Shown here piece after piece: positions 17,506-26,698 of a stretch of DNA of 64,000 bases. A program made the translations under genes and the position numbers. A model generated the notes under the pieces. It ran no database searches, was not told the origin of the DNA, and was given only the letters and a program-made list of their open reading frames with translations. Position 1 is the stretch's first letter. Each line of letters begins with the position of its first letter. Source of the DNA: Bradyrhizobium zhanjiangense (lineage in GTDB: Bacteria > Pseudomonadota > Alphaproteobacteria > Rhizobiales > Xanthobacteraceae); assembly GCF_004114935.1 (NCBI RefSeq), contig NZ_CP022221.1, positions 6,283,001 to 6,347,000 on the forward strand. The letters are read 5' to 3'.

Positions 17506-18531
17506 TCAATGCGGCGGCGGGATCAAGGCGCGCAGGATGCCCGGCTTCCAGGCCTGACGCGCACTGTCGAAGGCCGCAAAATCATGGTCGAACTGCCAAT
17601 AGGCCCATGACCAGCCAAGTCTGTCGGCGCTTCTCGCCATGAAGGAGAGGTATCGCAAGCGACTGTCGGACGGCGCGCGCTCATACACCCCGAATTCGCC
17701 GAGATAGATGGGGCGCTTCTCTCTATCCGCCCAGAGACTCATCTTCCTGAAATCGGCGGCGGCTTTCGCTTCGTCATCCGGAGTGCCCCAATCCAGGGGA
17801 CCTATTTTCGAGAAAGTTGCAGACCATGGCGCACCTTGGTGCGTGAACCGTATGGGCGCGTAGTAGTGAAACGTGACAATGAGGTTCCTGTCCTCGGCCG
17901 GCAGAACCAGCTCGTCGACAGTAATATCATCCGTGTTGAGAACGGCGGCAATGACCGGCCGCTCTGGGTTGGTGCGGCGGATGATGCCGAGACACTCGTT
18001 GAGCAGTGAATTCCAGCTGGCGGACGTCATGTGCCCACCAGGCTCATTCAGGACCTCGAAGACGAGCGTGGGGTACTTCCCGGCATAGCGCTCGGATATC
18101 TGCCGCCAGAACGACTTGAGCTTCTCAGTGCATCCGGCAACGTCGCTTTGGCAAATGTGCGTGTCATGCTCGTCGACGACAGGAATGAGGCCCTTCGCGA
18201 GGACCTCCTCGATGACGGCATCGAGCCGCCTCAGGACGATCTCATCCAGGACATTCTCCGGGCTCATGAACTTGAAGCCGAAGAAATTGATCCTGACGTG
18301 CGAGAACCCGGCCTTCTTGATCGTCGTCAAATTGTCCAGACGGAACGGCGCGTTCTGGCCGCCTTCCCAGATTCCATCGTAGCCGAGAATATTGATACCG
18401 CGCCCCAGTCTCGGCACATCGCGGGAATTGGCCCGCTCGGCTCCGTGGACCTCGGAGAAGAGCGATGCAGCGAAGAGTGTCGTTGCCGCCAGCATGACGC
18501 TCCCCGGCCGCCGAGCGCGCATGACGGTCAT
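17506..18531 (-). CDS. Secreted glycoside hydrolase family 5 (endoglucanase-like)
   Basis: A 341-residue GH5 enzyme. An N-terminal signal peptide (about 1-30; hydrophobic core VMLAATTLFAASLF) sends it out of the cytoplasm. The catalytic acid/base is Glu163 in FEVLNEP and the nucleophile Glu279 in IYLGEFG, both in family context; HYY lies between them. The ATG at 18531 overlaps the stop of the upstream ligase gene by 4 nt (ATGA), so the two are translationally coupled; the longer open frame starting further upstream is inside the ligase gene and is rejected. Glycanases in exopolysaccharide loci trim or release the polymer, comparable in role to ExoK or BcsZ. The true polymer is unknown. Confidence 0.9.
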   Translation of the reverse strand: MTVMRARRPGSVMLAATTLFAASLFSEVHGAERANSRDVPRLGRGINILGYDGIWEGGQNAPFRLDNLTTIKKAGFSHVRINFFGFKFMSPENVLDEIVLRRLDAVIEEVLAKGLIPVVDEHDTHICQSDVAGCTEKLKSFWRQISERYAGKYPTLVFEVLNEPGGHMTSASWNSLLNECLGIIRRTNPERPVIAAVLNTDDITVDELVLPAEDRNLIVTFHYYAPIRFTHQGAPWSATFSKIGPLDWGTPDDEAKAAADFRKMSLWADREKRPIYLGEFGVYERAPSDSRLRYLSFMARSADRLGWSWAYWQFDHDFAAFDSARQAWKPGILRALIPPPH

Positions 18532-19838
18532 CTTGCGTCCATTTGCAAGGACTGGAAGTCGGCCTGTGGCATCGACCTGCACGTCGCAAAGAAGAACGAG
18601 ACGAGCAGCACCGACGTGAACATCGTCGAACGGAGGAATGTCGTCTCCGTAAAATTGGTCTGAAAGCTGAGCACGACAAATCCAATGATGAGAGCGCAGT
18701 GCGAACGATCGATGGATCTGGTCGAAATCAGATCGAGAATCTTGCTCGAGAACAGAACAACACTCGCAGCGAAAAGCACATATCCCAGAAACCCTGTTTC
18801 CATCAGGATCGCGATGTAGCCGCTGTGATAATTGTCCAGCACCCAGCCGTGGTTCTGTTCGAAATAATCGTAGATCGACGGGACCGTCCAAAAGCCGTTG
18901 ATCCCGAAGCCGAACAACGGCGCATCGTCGAAATGGCTGATGGCGTAGTGCCAGATGAACGTTCGCTCGGTGAAATCGATGGTCGCATCGCCGACATGGA
19001 TGGCGTCATAGCCCGTCACGTAAAAATAGAGAAACAGGATCCCGGCCAGGATGCACATGACGAACGGCAGGACCGCATAGACCCTCATGCAGCCGACCGA
19101 CCACATCGAGGTCACGAGCAGTGCACAGGCCGCCAGGGCAACAGCGCCGGCACCGCGCGATTCCGACGCGAGGACGCAGGTTGAGGCCAGCAGAAACACG
19201 ACGAGGAACGTCGGCCACCCCTGCCCCTTCATCTTAAGATAACAGGCAAAAAACATCAGATACGCGCCGACGAAGCCGAGCGTCTGCTTCGATTCATAGA
19301 CGCCCTGCCATTGGCCGCTGTGCATCCAGGTTTGGTCTATCCCAATATCGGGCACGGCAAGCGCACAGAAGGCCGATGCGGCGACCAATATGAACAGGCC
19401 AAGGGCCGTGGCCTTCACAATCTCGTCCATCTCGAGGCGCGTGACGAGACAGAATGCGCCGAAGGTCGTCATGGCAAGCGCCGCACTCTTCATGAGCGCT
19501 GCCGCGCTCAGGCTCGACCAGAACACGGAGATGACGGCGAAGGTGTAGAATGCGAGCAGCGCGATCAAATCGGGATTGAACTGCAAGCGCAGGCGCGGGC
19601 GCACGAATGCGCTTGCGTAGATGAGGACGCCCCACATCAGGAGCGCCACGGCCTGTTGCACAAAGCTCAGCTCCGGCGGCAGGAGCGCGGCGTTGAAGAT
19701 GCCCATTGACGCGACCACATTGACGGTGATCGAACTGCTGATTGCAATTCTGGCAATCTTCTCAACGCCAACACTGCGCGTCTCCCAGAACGCGCTCTCG
19801 AGTGCTCCGGAATCCACCTCGGTCTGCAGGCTGGCCAT
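18528..19838 (-). CDS. O-antigen ligase/Wzy-type polysaccharide polymerase
   Basis: A 436-residue inner-membrane protein with ten or more hydrophobic segments, a Wzy_C (O-antigen ligase) region around MKSAALAMTTFGAFCLV to FVGAYLMFFA, and a large periplasmic loop containing FGFGINGFW and the NYHSGYIAILMETG motif typical of exopolysaccharide polymerases (ExoQ-like). The start at 19838 has a good ribosome site AAGGAAGG 7 nt upstream; codons before it lack support. It is the first gene of a two-gene unit with the GH5 glycanase. It probably polymerises flippase-exported lipid-linked repeat units in the periplasm. Confidence 0.87.
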   Translation of the reverse strand: MASLQTEVDSGALESAFWETRSVGVEKIARIAISSSITVNVVASMGIFNAALLPPELSFVQQAVALLMWGVLIYASAFVRPRLRLQFNPDLIALLAFYTFAVISVFWSSLSAAALMKSAALAMTTFGAFCLVTRLEMDEIVKATALGLFILVAASAFCALAVPDIGIDQTWMHSGQWQGVYESKQTLGFVGAYLMFFACYLKMKGQGWPTFLVVFLLASTCVLASESRGAGAVALAACALLVTSMWSVGCMRVYAVLPFVMCILAGILFLYFYVTGYDAIHVGDATIDFTERTFIWHYAISHFDDAPLFGFGINGFWTVPSIYDYFEQNHGWVLDNYHSGYIAILMETGFLGYVLFAASVVLFSSKILDLISTRSIDRSHCALIIGFVVLSFQTNFTETTFLRSTMFTSVLLVSFFFATCRSMPQADFQSLQMDAR

Positions 19839-20066
19839 GAACCGACCTTCCTTAAGCGCGGTTAATAATTTGCTAGCGCGGGTCGATCTCCGGCGTTCCC
19901 AGCCCACACGATGCCGGAGTTTAAGAATTTGGTAACGATAAGAGACCGGGCGCGGCGCATTAATGCAAATCGCACCCCGCCGGTGTCTCGCCCGTAACGA
20001 CCCTGCTATAAAGCGCGGATCGAGCTCGATCGAATTTCACGAATTATCTGGTTTCCTTGGTTGCGC

Positions 20067-21203
20067 ATGAACAGATCCAGCAGCACGTTCGATATCGCCA
20101 TCGAGCAGGCGTTCGACCTTCTCTCTCCGGAATACGCAGAACTGTTCGACAATTCCGCCGCCACCGCGTTCCAGCACCCACTCTGGCTGCACAGCCTCTA
20201 CACCAGGCTGGCGTCTCATGCGGGGGCAACCCCTCTGATTGTCGTGGTCCGTCACCGCACGACGCGTGCCCTTGCAATGGTGCTGCCCCTGCTGCGGATC
20301 CGGCGTGGTCCGATACGGACCGTGGAATTCGCCGACCTCCGCGTCTCCGACTATCTGGCGCCGGTTTGCAGCCCGACAATATTCTCCCAACTGCTCGCGG
20401 ACGAGAGCGCATGCGCGGAGCTTCGAGGCCTCCTCCACCCGTTCGACCTGCTCCGCATGACCAAGATTCCAGACGGACGGCTTCCGATCGAGAACCTGCT
20501 GGCTGCGCCCCGCCGCGTCTCGATGGACACCAATGCCTACGCGACCGTCCTCATCGCGCCGTTCGAGCAGTGGCGGGCCAGTGCGATGGATCGCTCCTAT
20601 CAGAAGGAGCTCGCGAAGAAATATCGTCAGCTCCAGAAGAAGGGCGCTTTGAGCTTCTCGTGCTGCAACGACACCGCCTCCACGCTTGACGCGCTGGAGG
20701 TAATGAAGAAATTTCGCGGTCCCCGATTTCAGTCACAAGGCGACGGCGACCTGCTCCAGCGCCCCGAATATTTCGACTTCTATTCCGAGGTGGCGCTTCG
20801 CGGCCTCGGCTCCTTTGTGCGGCTCTATGCCATGAAGATGGACGGCGACGTGATCGCCGCCGTGCTGGGATTGTGCCACCGCGGCACCTACCATGTCATC
20901 ATGAGCGCGTTCGACATTGCGGGATACAAGAGCCAGTCCCTGGGGGCGCTGATGTTCGAGCAGGTGGCGAGGGATTGCATCGAGCGCGGGGACCAGATGC
21001 TCGACTTCACCATAGGTGACGAGCCGTACAAGAAACTGTTCGGCGGGCAGCCATCGCCGATGTGGGCGGTCACGCAGGCCGGCAGCACCGCAGGCGCCGT
21101 CGCGTTGTTCGCACTGAAGCAGGCTCCCTGGCTCAAACTGGCCGTCAAGCGCATGTCGGAGTTCAGGCTCCTGCCGCCCCGCACCTCAACGCCGACGCGC
21201 TGA
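20067..21203 (+). CDS. CelD/FemAB-like GNAT-fold acyltransferase
   Basis: A 378-residue soluble protein of the GNAT superfamily subgroup (BioF2-like/CelD) found in polysaccharide loci. It contains SYQKELAKKYRQLQKKG in the middle and the acceptor/CoA region LGALMFEQVARDCIERG followed by LDFTIGDEPYKKLFGG near the C terminus, a hallmark of these proteins. It probably acylates a sugar or amino sugar of the polymer. TTG at 20061 is an alternative start; ATG at 20067 is chosen, though no strong ribosome site is visible. It is divergent from the ligase gene (228-nt AT-richer gap) and converges on the FAD oxidoreductase. Confidence 0.82.
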   Translation: MNRSSSTFDIAIEQAFDLLSPEYAELFDNSAATAFQHPLWLHSLYTRLASHAGATPLIVVVRHRTTRALAMVLPLLRIRRGPIRTVEFADLRVSDYLAPVCSPTIFSQLLADESACAELRGLLHPFDLLRMTKIPDGRLPIENLLAAPRRVSMDTNAYATVLIAPFEQWRASAMDRSYQKELAKKYRQLQKKGALSFSCCNDTASTLDALEVMKKFRGPRFQSQGDGDLLQRPEYFDFYSEVALRGLGSFVRLYAMKMDGDVIAAVLGLCHRGTYHVIMSAFDIAGYKSQSLGALMFEQVARDCIERGDQMLDFTIGDEPYKKLFGGQPSPMWAVTQAGSTAGAVALFALKQAPWLKLAVKRMSEFRLLPPRTSTPTR

Positions 21204-21232
21204 CGAGCGCGAGGCGCCGACGGTCGCGGCAG

Positions 21233-22456
21233 TCACGCACGAAGTGCGCTGCGGACATGCGCGAGCCAGCCTGGCCGCATTTGATCGACCCGATGGGTGA
21301 TACTGCGTCGCAGGAAGTGCAACCGCCGCCGTACATCCCAGCCGATATCGTCGCGCGAGGTCAGGGCCTGGCGGAATCGCGCCATCTTCAGTGACTGCTG
21401 GTCTGCCGCGATCTTGTCGCGATCGGCGTAGAATTCCGAGATCTTCTCCCGGCTCATGCCGGGAGTCATGAGCCACCGCGGCGCATATTCGGTGCAAAGA
21501 CGCTCGACGTCCACCAGCAGGCGCGCGACGCCGGTGCCGGCGGCAGGACAGTTGGTCTGGAACGCGTCACCGATGAGCACGACACCAGGCTGAAGGTGCC
21601 CCTCGACGACGGAGAGGTCCATCACCCAGTTCCGTATCCGGTCGACCACGCGAAAATCGCCGAGATAAGTCTGCAATCCCGGCAGAAGGCGCAGAACCGT
21701 CGCTTCCGTCTCGCGACGCAGATCGCGCATGATCGGATCGGCCGGGTCGCGGAACATGAAGAGGTTCGCCCTCATGCCCGCGCGTATCGGAAACAGGCTG
21801 AGGTAGTCGACGCCATCAGCGGTGCGTTCGCCGTAACAGGTCAGCGCCTTGAAATCGAACGGCGCGCCATCACGGCGGGCGATCGTGAAGCCGAACGAGA
21901 CCGAGTGACCCGCGGCCAGCACGCGCCGCCTGATGCCGAGTTTGTAGCCGAGAACTCCTGCCATGCCCGTGGCCAGAACGATGAGGCGCGCAGTGACGCG
22001 CCGTCCGGAGGCAAGCTCGAGATGCTGGACGTCGTCGCTACAGCTGATCGCAGTGACCTCGTCGACGATCAGGCTGGATGGATCAGGTAACTGGCTGCGC
22101 GCCATGGCAACGAGATCGGCATAGGGAAGGCCATAAGCCTGGCCGACGCTGACATCGACCACCTTGCCTTCCCTGATGTTGAGCACGCGATCGTATGGAC
22201 AGGCGGCGCTTTCGAGACCACGGATGAAGCCCAGCCTGCGGAACGCCTCCAGCTGGTGGCCTCCGATCTTTTCGACCCGGAATTCGTCCGGATAGACCGC
22301 GCGCTTATCCACCAGAACAACGCGATGCCCTGCCCGCGCAAGAACGGCTGCCGCCAGCGATCCCGCAAGGCCGCCGCCGACGATCGCAATGTCCGTCGCG
22401 ATCCTCACGCCCCCGGCAGCGGCGATCGGCTCGCTCACGGTTCTGTCCGTCGTCAT
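21233..22456 (-). CDS. FAD-dependent oxidoreductase (monooxygenase/geranylgeranyl-reductase-like)
   Basis: A 407-residue flavoprotein. A Rossmann FAD motif GGGLAG (residues 27-32) follows a TDIAIV strand, and the late FAD motif GDAFQTNCPAAGTG is present, typical of group A flavin monooxygenases, related reductases and halogenases. No halogenase WxWxIP motif is visible. The start at 22456 is chosen because the sequence MTTDRT... gives normal family length; an in-frame ATG at 22525 would add 23 atypical residues. It sits among polysaccharide genes, convergent with the acyltransferase and divergent from the flippase. The substrate is not recognisable from sequence. Confidence 0.82.
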   Translation of the reverse strand: MTTDRTVSEPIAAAGGVRIATDIAIVGGGLAGSLAAAVLARAGHRVVLVDKRAVYPDEFRVEKIGGHQLEAFRRLGFIRGLESAACPYDRVLNIREGKVVDVSVGQAYGLPYADLVAMARSQLPDPSSLIVDEVTAISCSDDVQHLELASGRRVTARLIVLATGMAGVLGYKLGIRRRVLAAGHSVSFGFTIARRDGAPFDFKALTCYGERTADGVDYLSLFPIRAGMRANLFMFRDPADPIMRDLRRETEATVLRLLPGLQTYLGDFRVVDRIRNWVMDLSVVEGHLQPGVVLIGDAFQTNCPAAGTGVARLLVDVERLCTEYAPRWLMTPGMSREKISEFYADRDKIAADQQSLKMARFRQALTSRDDIGWDVRRRLHFLRRSITHRVDQMRPGWLAHVRSALRA

Positions 22457-22920
22457 ATCCAGGCTCCCACGGTTAACGTGGCTCCATTTGCAATTTTCTC
22501 GCCTGATGTCGCATCGCAAGGCCAAACGCGATCATTTCCGCAGATCGAGGTTAATGAAGGGAGGACCGACCTGGAGCTGCGATGTCCCGGCACGAGCTTT
22601 GCTCAGGAGACTCTGCAAAGTCCGCGTTTTGGGCAGATCGGCGGCCATTCCGGCGAGCCATTCCGCATTCAAACGGCTGATCGTGCTGTCTTCGGCCGTC
22701 GATGCGGCCCTATGCCGCCATTCGGCCGAGCTGGGCTTTGCTCTATGTGGGACAATGGAGACGGCGATGTACCACCGTGAAGCAACTGACCTGGCCGCGA
22801 CGTCGTCGTGGCCGGCAAGATCCTCGAGGCCGCTCATTAACACTCGCGGTTTTTCGGCATGCTAGGCTGGCGCCGGTATCGGCACGTAGCTCTTCCGGGG
22901 AGAGTTGCTCCTTAACGTTC
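22457..22920. other. 464-nt divergent intergenic region without a convincing gene
   Basis: Lies between the FAD oxidoreductase (minus) and the flippase (plus) and must hold both promoters. A minus-strand open frame (22532-22843, 103 codons) has no recognised motif and no clear ribosome site, so it is not called. The stretch 22820-22920 before the flippase is AT-richer, with TTAAC-containing words, and is the likelier promoter site for that gene. Confidence 0.5.
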
Positions 22921-24267
22921 ATGATCGAATCCATCATCCAGTTCATGCGGCGCGACGTGACGCGCGGTGTCGTCGGAACCATCCTTCTCAAGGTTGGTAG
23001 CGGCGCACTTGCGTTTGCATTATTCTCGCTTGCGGCACGAACGATGTCGCCCGATGGCTTCGGCATCTTTGCGACCTGGCTTTCAGTCGCCCAGATCGCA
23101 TCGGTCGTGGGCCTGGTCGGCCAGGAATCGCTCCTCGTACGCTTCCTGAATGAGTATCAGGTGGGAAATCGGCCCGACCTCACCAAGGGCGTGCTGCTGT
23201 CGAGCCTGAAGCTTTCCTCCGTCGCGATGCTGGTTGTGATCGGTGCAATCGCGATCGCGGCGAACGTGAAGGGCGACTGGTGGCTGCTGATCCTCGCCGT
23301 GTCCGCCTACACCGCCGTGAATGCAGGTGTGATGCTCGGCAGCCAGGTTGCGCGCTCGCTGGTCAGCATCCTCATGGGGGAGGGAAACAGGGAGTTCTTC
23401 TGGCGGGTCGGCGTCGTCCTGTTTCTGCTCGCAATCATGTTCGGCCATCGCCAACTCGACCCCGCCGAATTGTTCGCGGTGATGACGATCGCGATGTCGG
23501 TTGGCCTGGTCGCGCAGGTCGTTTCGATCGCGCGAGCTCTGCCGGATCTCCGCGGCACGGCGGCGCAGTCCGAGACGAGCCGCTGGAGATCGAGCGCGCT
23601 TCATTTCTGGATCGCCTCCGTCCTCGAAGCCGCAAACCAGTATTTCGACGTCATTCTGGTTTACTGGATGCTGGATCCCGCGACCGCCGGCATCTATTTC
23701 GCCGCCTCGCGCCTTGCCAACATCTTCGCCATGTTGTCGGCCGCGCTGTACAGTTTCGGGGCGCGCCGGCTTCCTTCGCTGCACTTCAGCAAGAACCTTC
23801 AGGAATTCGAGCGGACGTTGCAGCTGATGGCGGAAGTGACCGCGCTTTGCGTGGTCAGCGGGCTCTTCCTGGTCTGGATTGGCGGCCCCCATCTTCTCAA
23901 CCTGTTCGGACCCCACTTCGCCGCACAGCATTGGGTCCTGATCGTGCTCGCGATCGGAACGGCGTTTCAGGCAGCGGGCGGTCCCTCTGCGGCGATATTG
24001 CAGCTCACCGGCCATGAGCGCATCTATGTCCCCGTCGTCGCGGCAAACGTGGCGTTGCGGCTGGTCGGATTTCTCGTGCTGATTCCCTGGCTCGGCGTGC
24101 TTGGCGCAGCGATATCGGCCACGGTGTCGCTGGCGCTTGCGACCATCGCGCTCAACGTTCTCTGTCGCAGGCGAACCGGGGTTGATCCTTCAATTCTCGT
24201 GCTCTTGCGCTTCGGTGGATCGAAACGCGGCACCTATGCAGTCGGCGGCGCCGACGCGGGCGACTAG
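22921..24267 (+). CDS. Polysaccharide flippase (Wzx/MATE-like)
   Basis: A 448-residue integral membrane protein with about twelve hydrophobic helices, a typical length for Wzx-type flippases that move lipid-linked repeat units across the inner membrane. Early segments include FALFSLAARTMSPDGFG, the usual first-loop signature of polysaccharide export flippases, and the middle contains FWIASVLEAANQYFD with VYWMLDPATAGIYFAASRL. The start is ATG at 22921; open codons further 5' look non-coding. It converges on the Wzz-like gene, with 53 nt between stops. It is expected to act before the Wzy-type polymerase at 18528-19838. Confidence 0.88.
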   Translation: MIESIIQFMRRDVTRGVVGTILLKVGSGALAFALFSLAARTMSPDGFGIFATWLSVAQIASVVGLVGQESLLVRFLNEYQVGNRPDLTKGVLLSSLKLSSVAMLVVIGAIAIAANVKGDWWLLILAVSAYTAVNAGVMLGSQVARSLVSILMGEGNREFFWRVGVVLFLLAIMFGHRQLDPAELFAVMTIAMSVGLVAQVVSIARALPDLRGTAAQSETSRWRSSALHFWIASVLEAANQYFDVILVYWMLDPATAGIYFAASRLANIFAMLSAALYSFGARRLPSLHFSKNLQEFERTLQLMAEVTALCVVSGLFLVWIGGPHLLNLFGPHFAAQHWVLIVLAIGTAFQAAGGPSAAILQLTGHERIYVPVVAANVALRLVGFLVLIPWLGVLGAAISATVSLALATIALNVLCRRRTGVDPSILVLLRFGGSKRGTYAVGGADAGD

Positions 24268-24320
24268 GCTCCGGTTCAACCGCGGCAGGCACGGCTCGGC
24301 CGCGCGTCGCCGAACGACCG

Positions 24321-26414
24321 TCAACCAGCCAGGCCGAGCGCTTCAGCCCGACGTTGAGCCGACGACGGGTCTGCCGGCACACGATTCACGACGATCCCGG
24401 TCGGCACGCCGCCAAAGCGTGAGAGCGCGGCCGTCACCCTGCGCATTGCGGCTGAATCGATTGCGTCTTCGCGGGCGACCAGGATGACGAGATCAGCATG
24501 AGCGGCCAGAGCAGCCGCTTCCGGCTGCAAGGCCAGAGAGGTGGCATGGACGACGATCAGATCGAACTCCGAACGGATGTCGTCTGCGGGCGACGATTCG
24601 GGCCCCTTGCCGACGTTCAGAAGCTCGTCGATGCTGCGAAAATCCGCCGCGGTCGCGCCATCCGCCGGCGCCTTGGCGAGGCTGGTCCCGGCACCACCGA
24701 GATCCGGCTCGACCCGGATCAGGACGCTCAGCTTTCCCCCGTTCAGCGCCCACCGATTCAGCGACCGCGCGACCGTGTTGCCGCCGGCCCGTTTCCCGAC
24801 CGACATCACAAGCGCAACCTTGCCCCGGCCTTCCGGCAATTTCTCCAGCATGTCGAGCAGCGGACGCAGATGCGGACCGAGATTTAGTTCACTCGTCGCA
24901 GACACCGGGCTTTGCCAGATGTTTCTCGGGACCTCGCCAGGTGGCAGGTCGGGAACGCGGGCCCACACGGGCGGACGTGACCACGCCCCGGGCTGGCGCG
25001 GAGCCGGATCGGGGGCGCGAACGTCCGGAGCGGATTTGTCCGATCTGCGTCCCGTTGCCGCCACGACCGCCGTCGATGTCAGCAGCGAACCGATCGCGAG
25101 CGCAGCGAGCAGCAAAGACAGCGGCGGAAGGGTCGAGCGAAGCGGCGGAATGGCGGGCGAGGCGACCTTGGTCTGAGAACTCTGCAACAGGCGCTGTTCA
25201 TTCGTCGTCTTGGACCGCGAGAGGAACTGCTCGTAGATGTTTCTGTTGGCCTCAGCGTCGCGCTGCAACTCCTGGAGCCGGACCAGGGCCTGACCGTCGA
25301 CCAGGAGCTGCGATTCAGCAGCCTTCATCTGACCTTCCAGAGCCTTCTGCTGATCGCGCTGCGCCTCATATTCCGACTTCGCGGTGTCGATACTCTTGGT
25401 CCGCTCGATCTCGATCTGCCTGTTCAGATCGTTCAGCTGGCCGTACGACATCACGAGATCGGGATGGCGATCACCGAGCACCGCCCGCTTCTGCGCGATT
25501 TGATCATTGAGGGCCGACCGCTGGGCTCGCAACGCGCTTAGGAGATCCTGCTTGACGGGGCCCTCGACCTTCGCCTTCACGTCGCGCTGCGCCTGCTCGT
25601 AACGGGCTTTGGCCTCCTCGGTCCGCGCGCGCGCAGCTGCCACCTGCTGCGACAGCTCGGTCACCCGCAATTGCTGGGTCGTGGCGTCCTTGCCGGCGTT
25701 GACGATCCTATGCTCGAGCTTGAATGTGGCAACGGCGTCCTCCGACGCCTTCAACCGGTCGCTCAGTGTTTTGAGCCGGCTGCCGAGCCAGTCGGCAGCC
25801 TCGTCGGTCGCCTCGGTGCGAATGCGGCTCTGTCTGGCGACGAACGCCTCGGCAATGGCGTTGGCATAGTAGGCAGCCCGCTCCGGCCGGTTCGAGGTGA
25901 AGCGGATGGCGATGACATAGGTCAGCCCGCGACGGGAAATGTCGAGACGGTTGCGGAAGCGCTCGAGCAGGCGCGCGGGGGCGGTGTAGCCGCCGGAAAT
26001 GTCTTCGTCATCGCGGACCTTGAGCTGCTCGATCAACGGCTCGAGAAAGCCGTCGGACTTCGCCACTTCGACCAGGCTTTGCAGCGCGGCGCTATCCTGC
26101 CCTATGCCCGGCAAAACGTCCTGCTCCGTGGTCACGCGCTGCTCGCGGGGATCGACGACGACCAGCGCGGTCGCTGCGAACCGGACCGGAAGCACCAGGA
26201 GAACGACGGCGCCAAGCGCGAAGATCGCAAGCGCGAGCGTCAAGATCCGCCGAGCGTTTTCGCGAAGGAAGGAGAGCGCACCGGCGGCAGTGAACACACC
26301 GCCAAAGCGTGCAGCGGCACCGGCAGCCTCAGCGCTCGACGAATTCCGGCTCCACGACGCGGCAACGCCGGTCGATCCGGAACTTGTCGGGTCTGCGCGG
26401 CGACCGAACGTCAT
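24321..26414 (-). CDS. Wzz/GumC-type chain-length protein with degenerate BY-kinase domain (ExoP-like)
   Basis: A 697-residue inner-membrane protein. One membrane helix is near residues 58-80; a Wzz periplasmic part and a long coiled coil (about 200-400) follow; a second helix is near 435-455 (LSLLLAALAIG). The cytoplasmic C-terminal part has the outline of a BY-kinase/CpsD domain, but the P-loop is SVGKRAGGNT (538-547) with no GKS/T, Walker A' is SVLIRVEPD, the Walker B region is LIVVHATS, and no Tyr cluster ends the protein. It should therefore not phosphorylate. It probably controls polymer length or export with the flippase and polymerase. Divergent from the GT4 gene, with a 284-nt gap. 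Confidence 0.88.
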   Translation of the reverse strand: MTFGRRADPTSSGSTGVAASWSRNSSSAEAAGAAARFGGVFTAAGALSFLRENARRILTLALAIFALGAVVLLVLPVRFAATALVVVDPREQRVTTEQDVLPGIGQDSAALQSLVEVAKSDGFLEPLIEQLKVRDDEDISGGYTAPARLLERFRNRLDISRRGLTYVIAIRFTSNRPERAAYYANAIAEAFVARQSRIRTEATDEAADWLGSRLKTLSDRLKASEDAVATFKLEHRIVNAGKDATTQQLRVTELSQQVAAARARTEEAKARYEQAQRDVKAKVEGPVKQDLLSALRAQRSALNDQIAQKRAVLGDRHPDLVMSYGQLNDLNRQIEIERTKSIDTAKSEYEAQRDQQKALEGQMKAAESQLLVDGQALVRLQELQRDAEANRNIYEQFLSRSKTTNEQRLLQSSQTKVASPAIPPLRSTLPPLSLLLAALAIGSLLTSTAVVAATGRRSDKSAPDVRAPDPAPRQPGAWSRPPVWARVPDLPPGEVPRNIWQSPVSATSELNLGPHLRPLLDMLEKLPEGRGKVALVMSVGKRAGGNTVARSLNRWALNGGKLSVLIRVEPDLGGAGTSLAKAPADGATAADFRSIDELLNVGKGPESSPADDIRSEFDLIVVHATSLALQPEAAALAAHADLVILVAREDAIDSAAMRRVTAALSRFGGVPTGIVVNRVPADPSSAQRRAEALGLAG

Positions 26415-26698
26415 GGACTCTACTCGGATTCAACTGGCGAACACTGTTCAGTGGCCAGCTCCACCGTAAATATCTATGGTTAATCCGCGGTTACCCGACC
26501 CTCGCGCGACCATGGCCAATTGGTTAACGCGGTCGCTTCACTTCCTTTGGAAACTGCCAGAATTCTCTCGCGAAGGATGCCGTTCCGGCAGGCTGCGCAT
26601 TAACTCCGTTTATTGCTAGTCGGTGTCCGCGCGATGCTCGCATGGTAGGTACGGGGTCAAGAAGGTGAAAACTTCGTTTCTTCAGTGGGTCGGGATCC

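Noticed and set aside
22532..22843. Small minus-strand gene in the flippase/FAD oxidoreductase gap
   Set aside because: No recognised motif, no ribosome site, and it occupies the space needed for divergent promoters.
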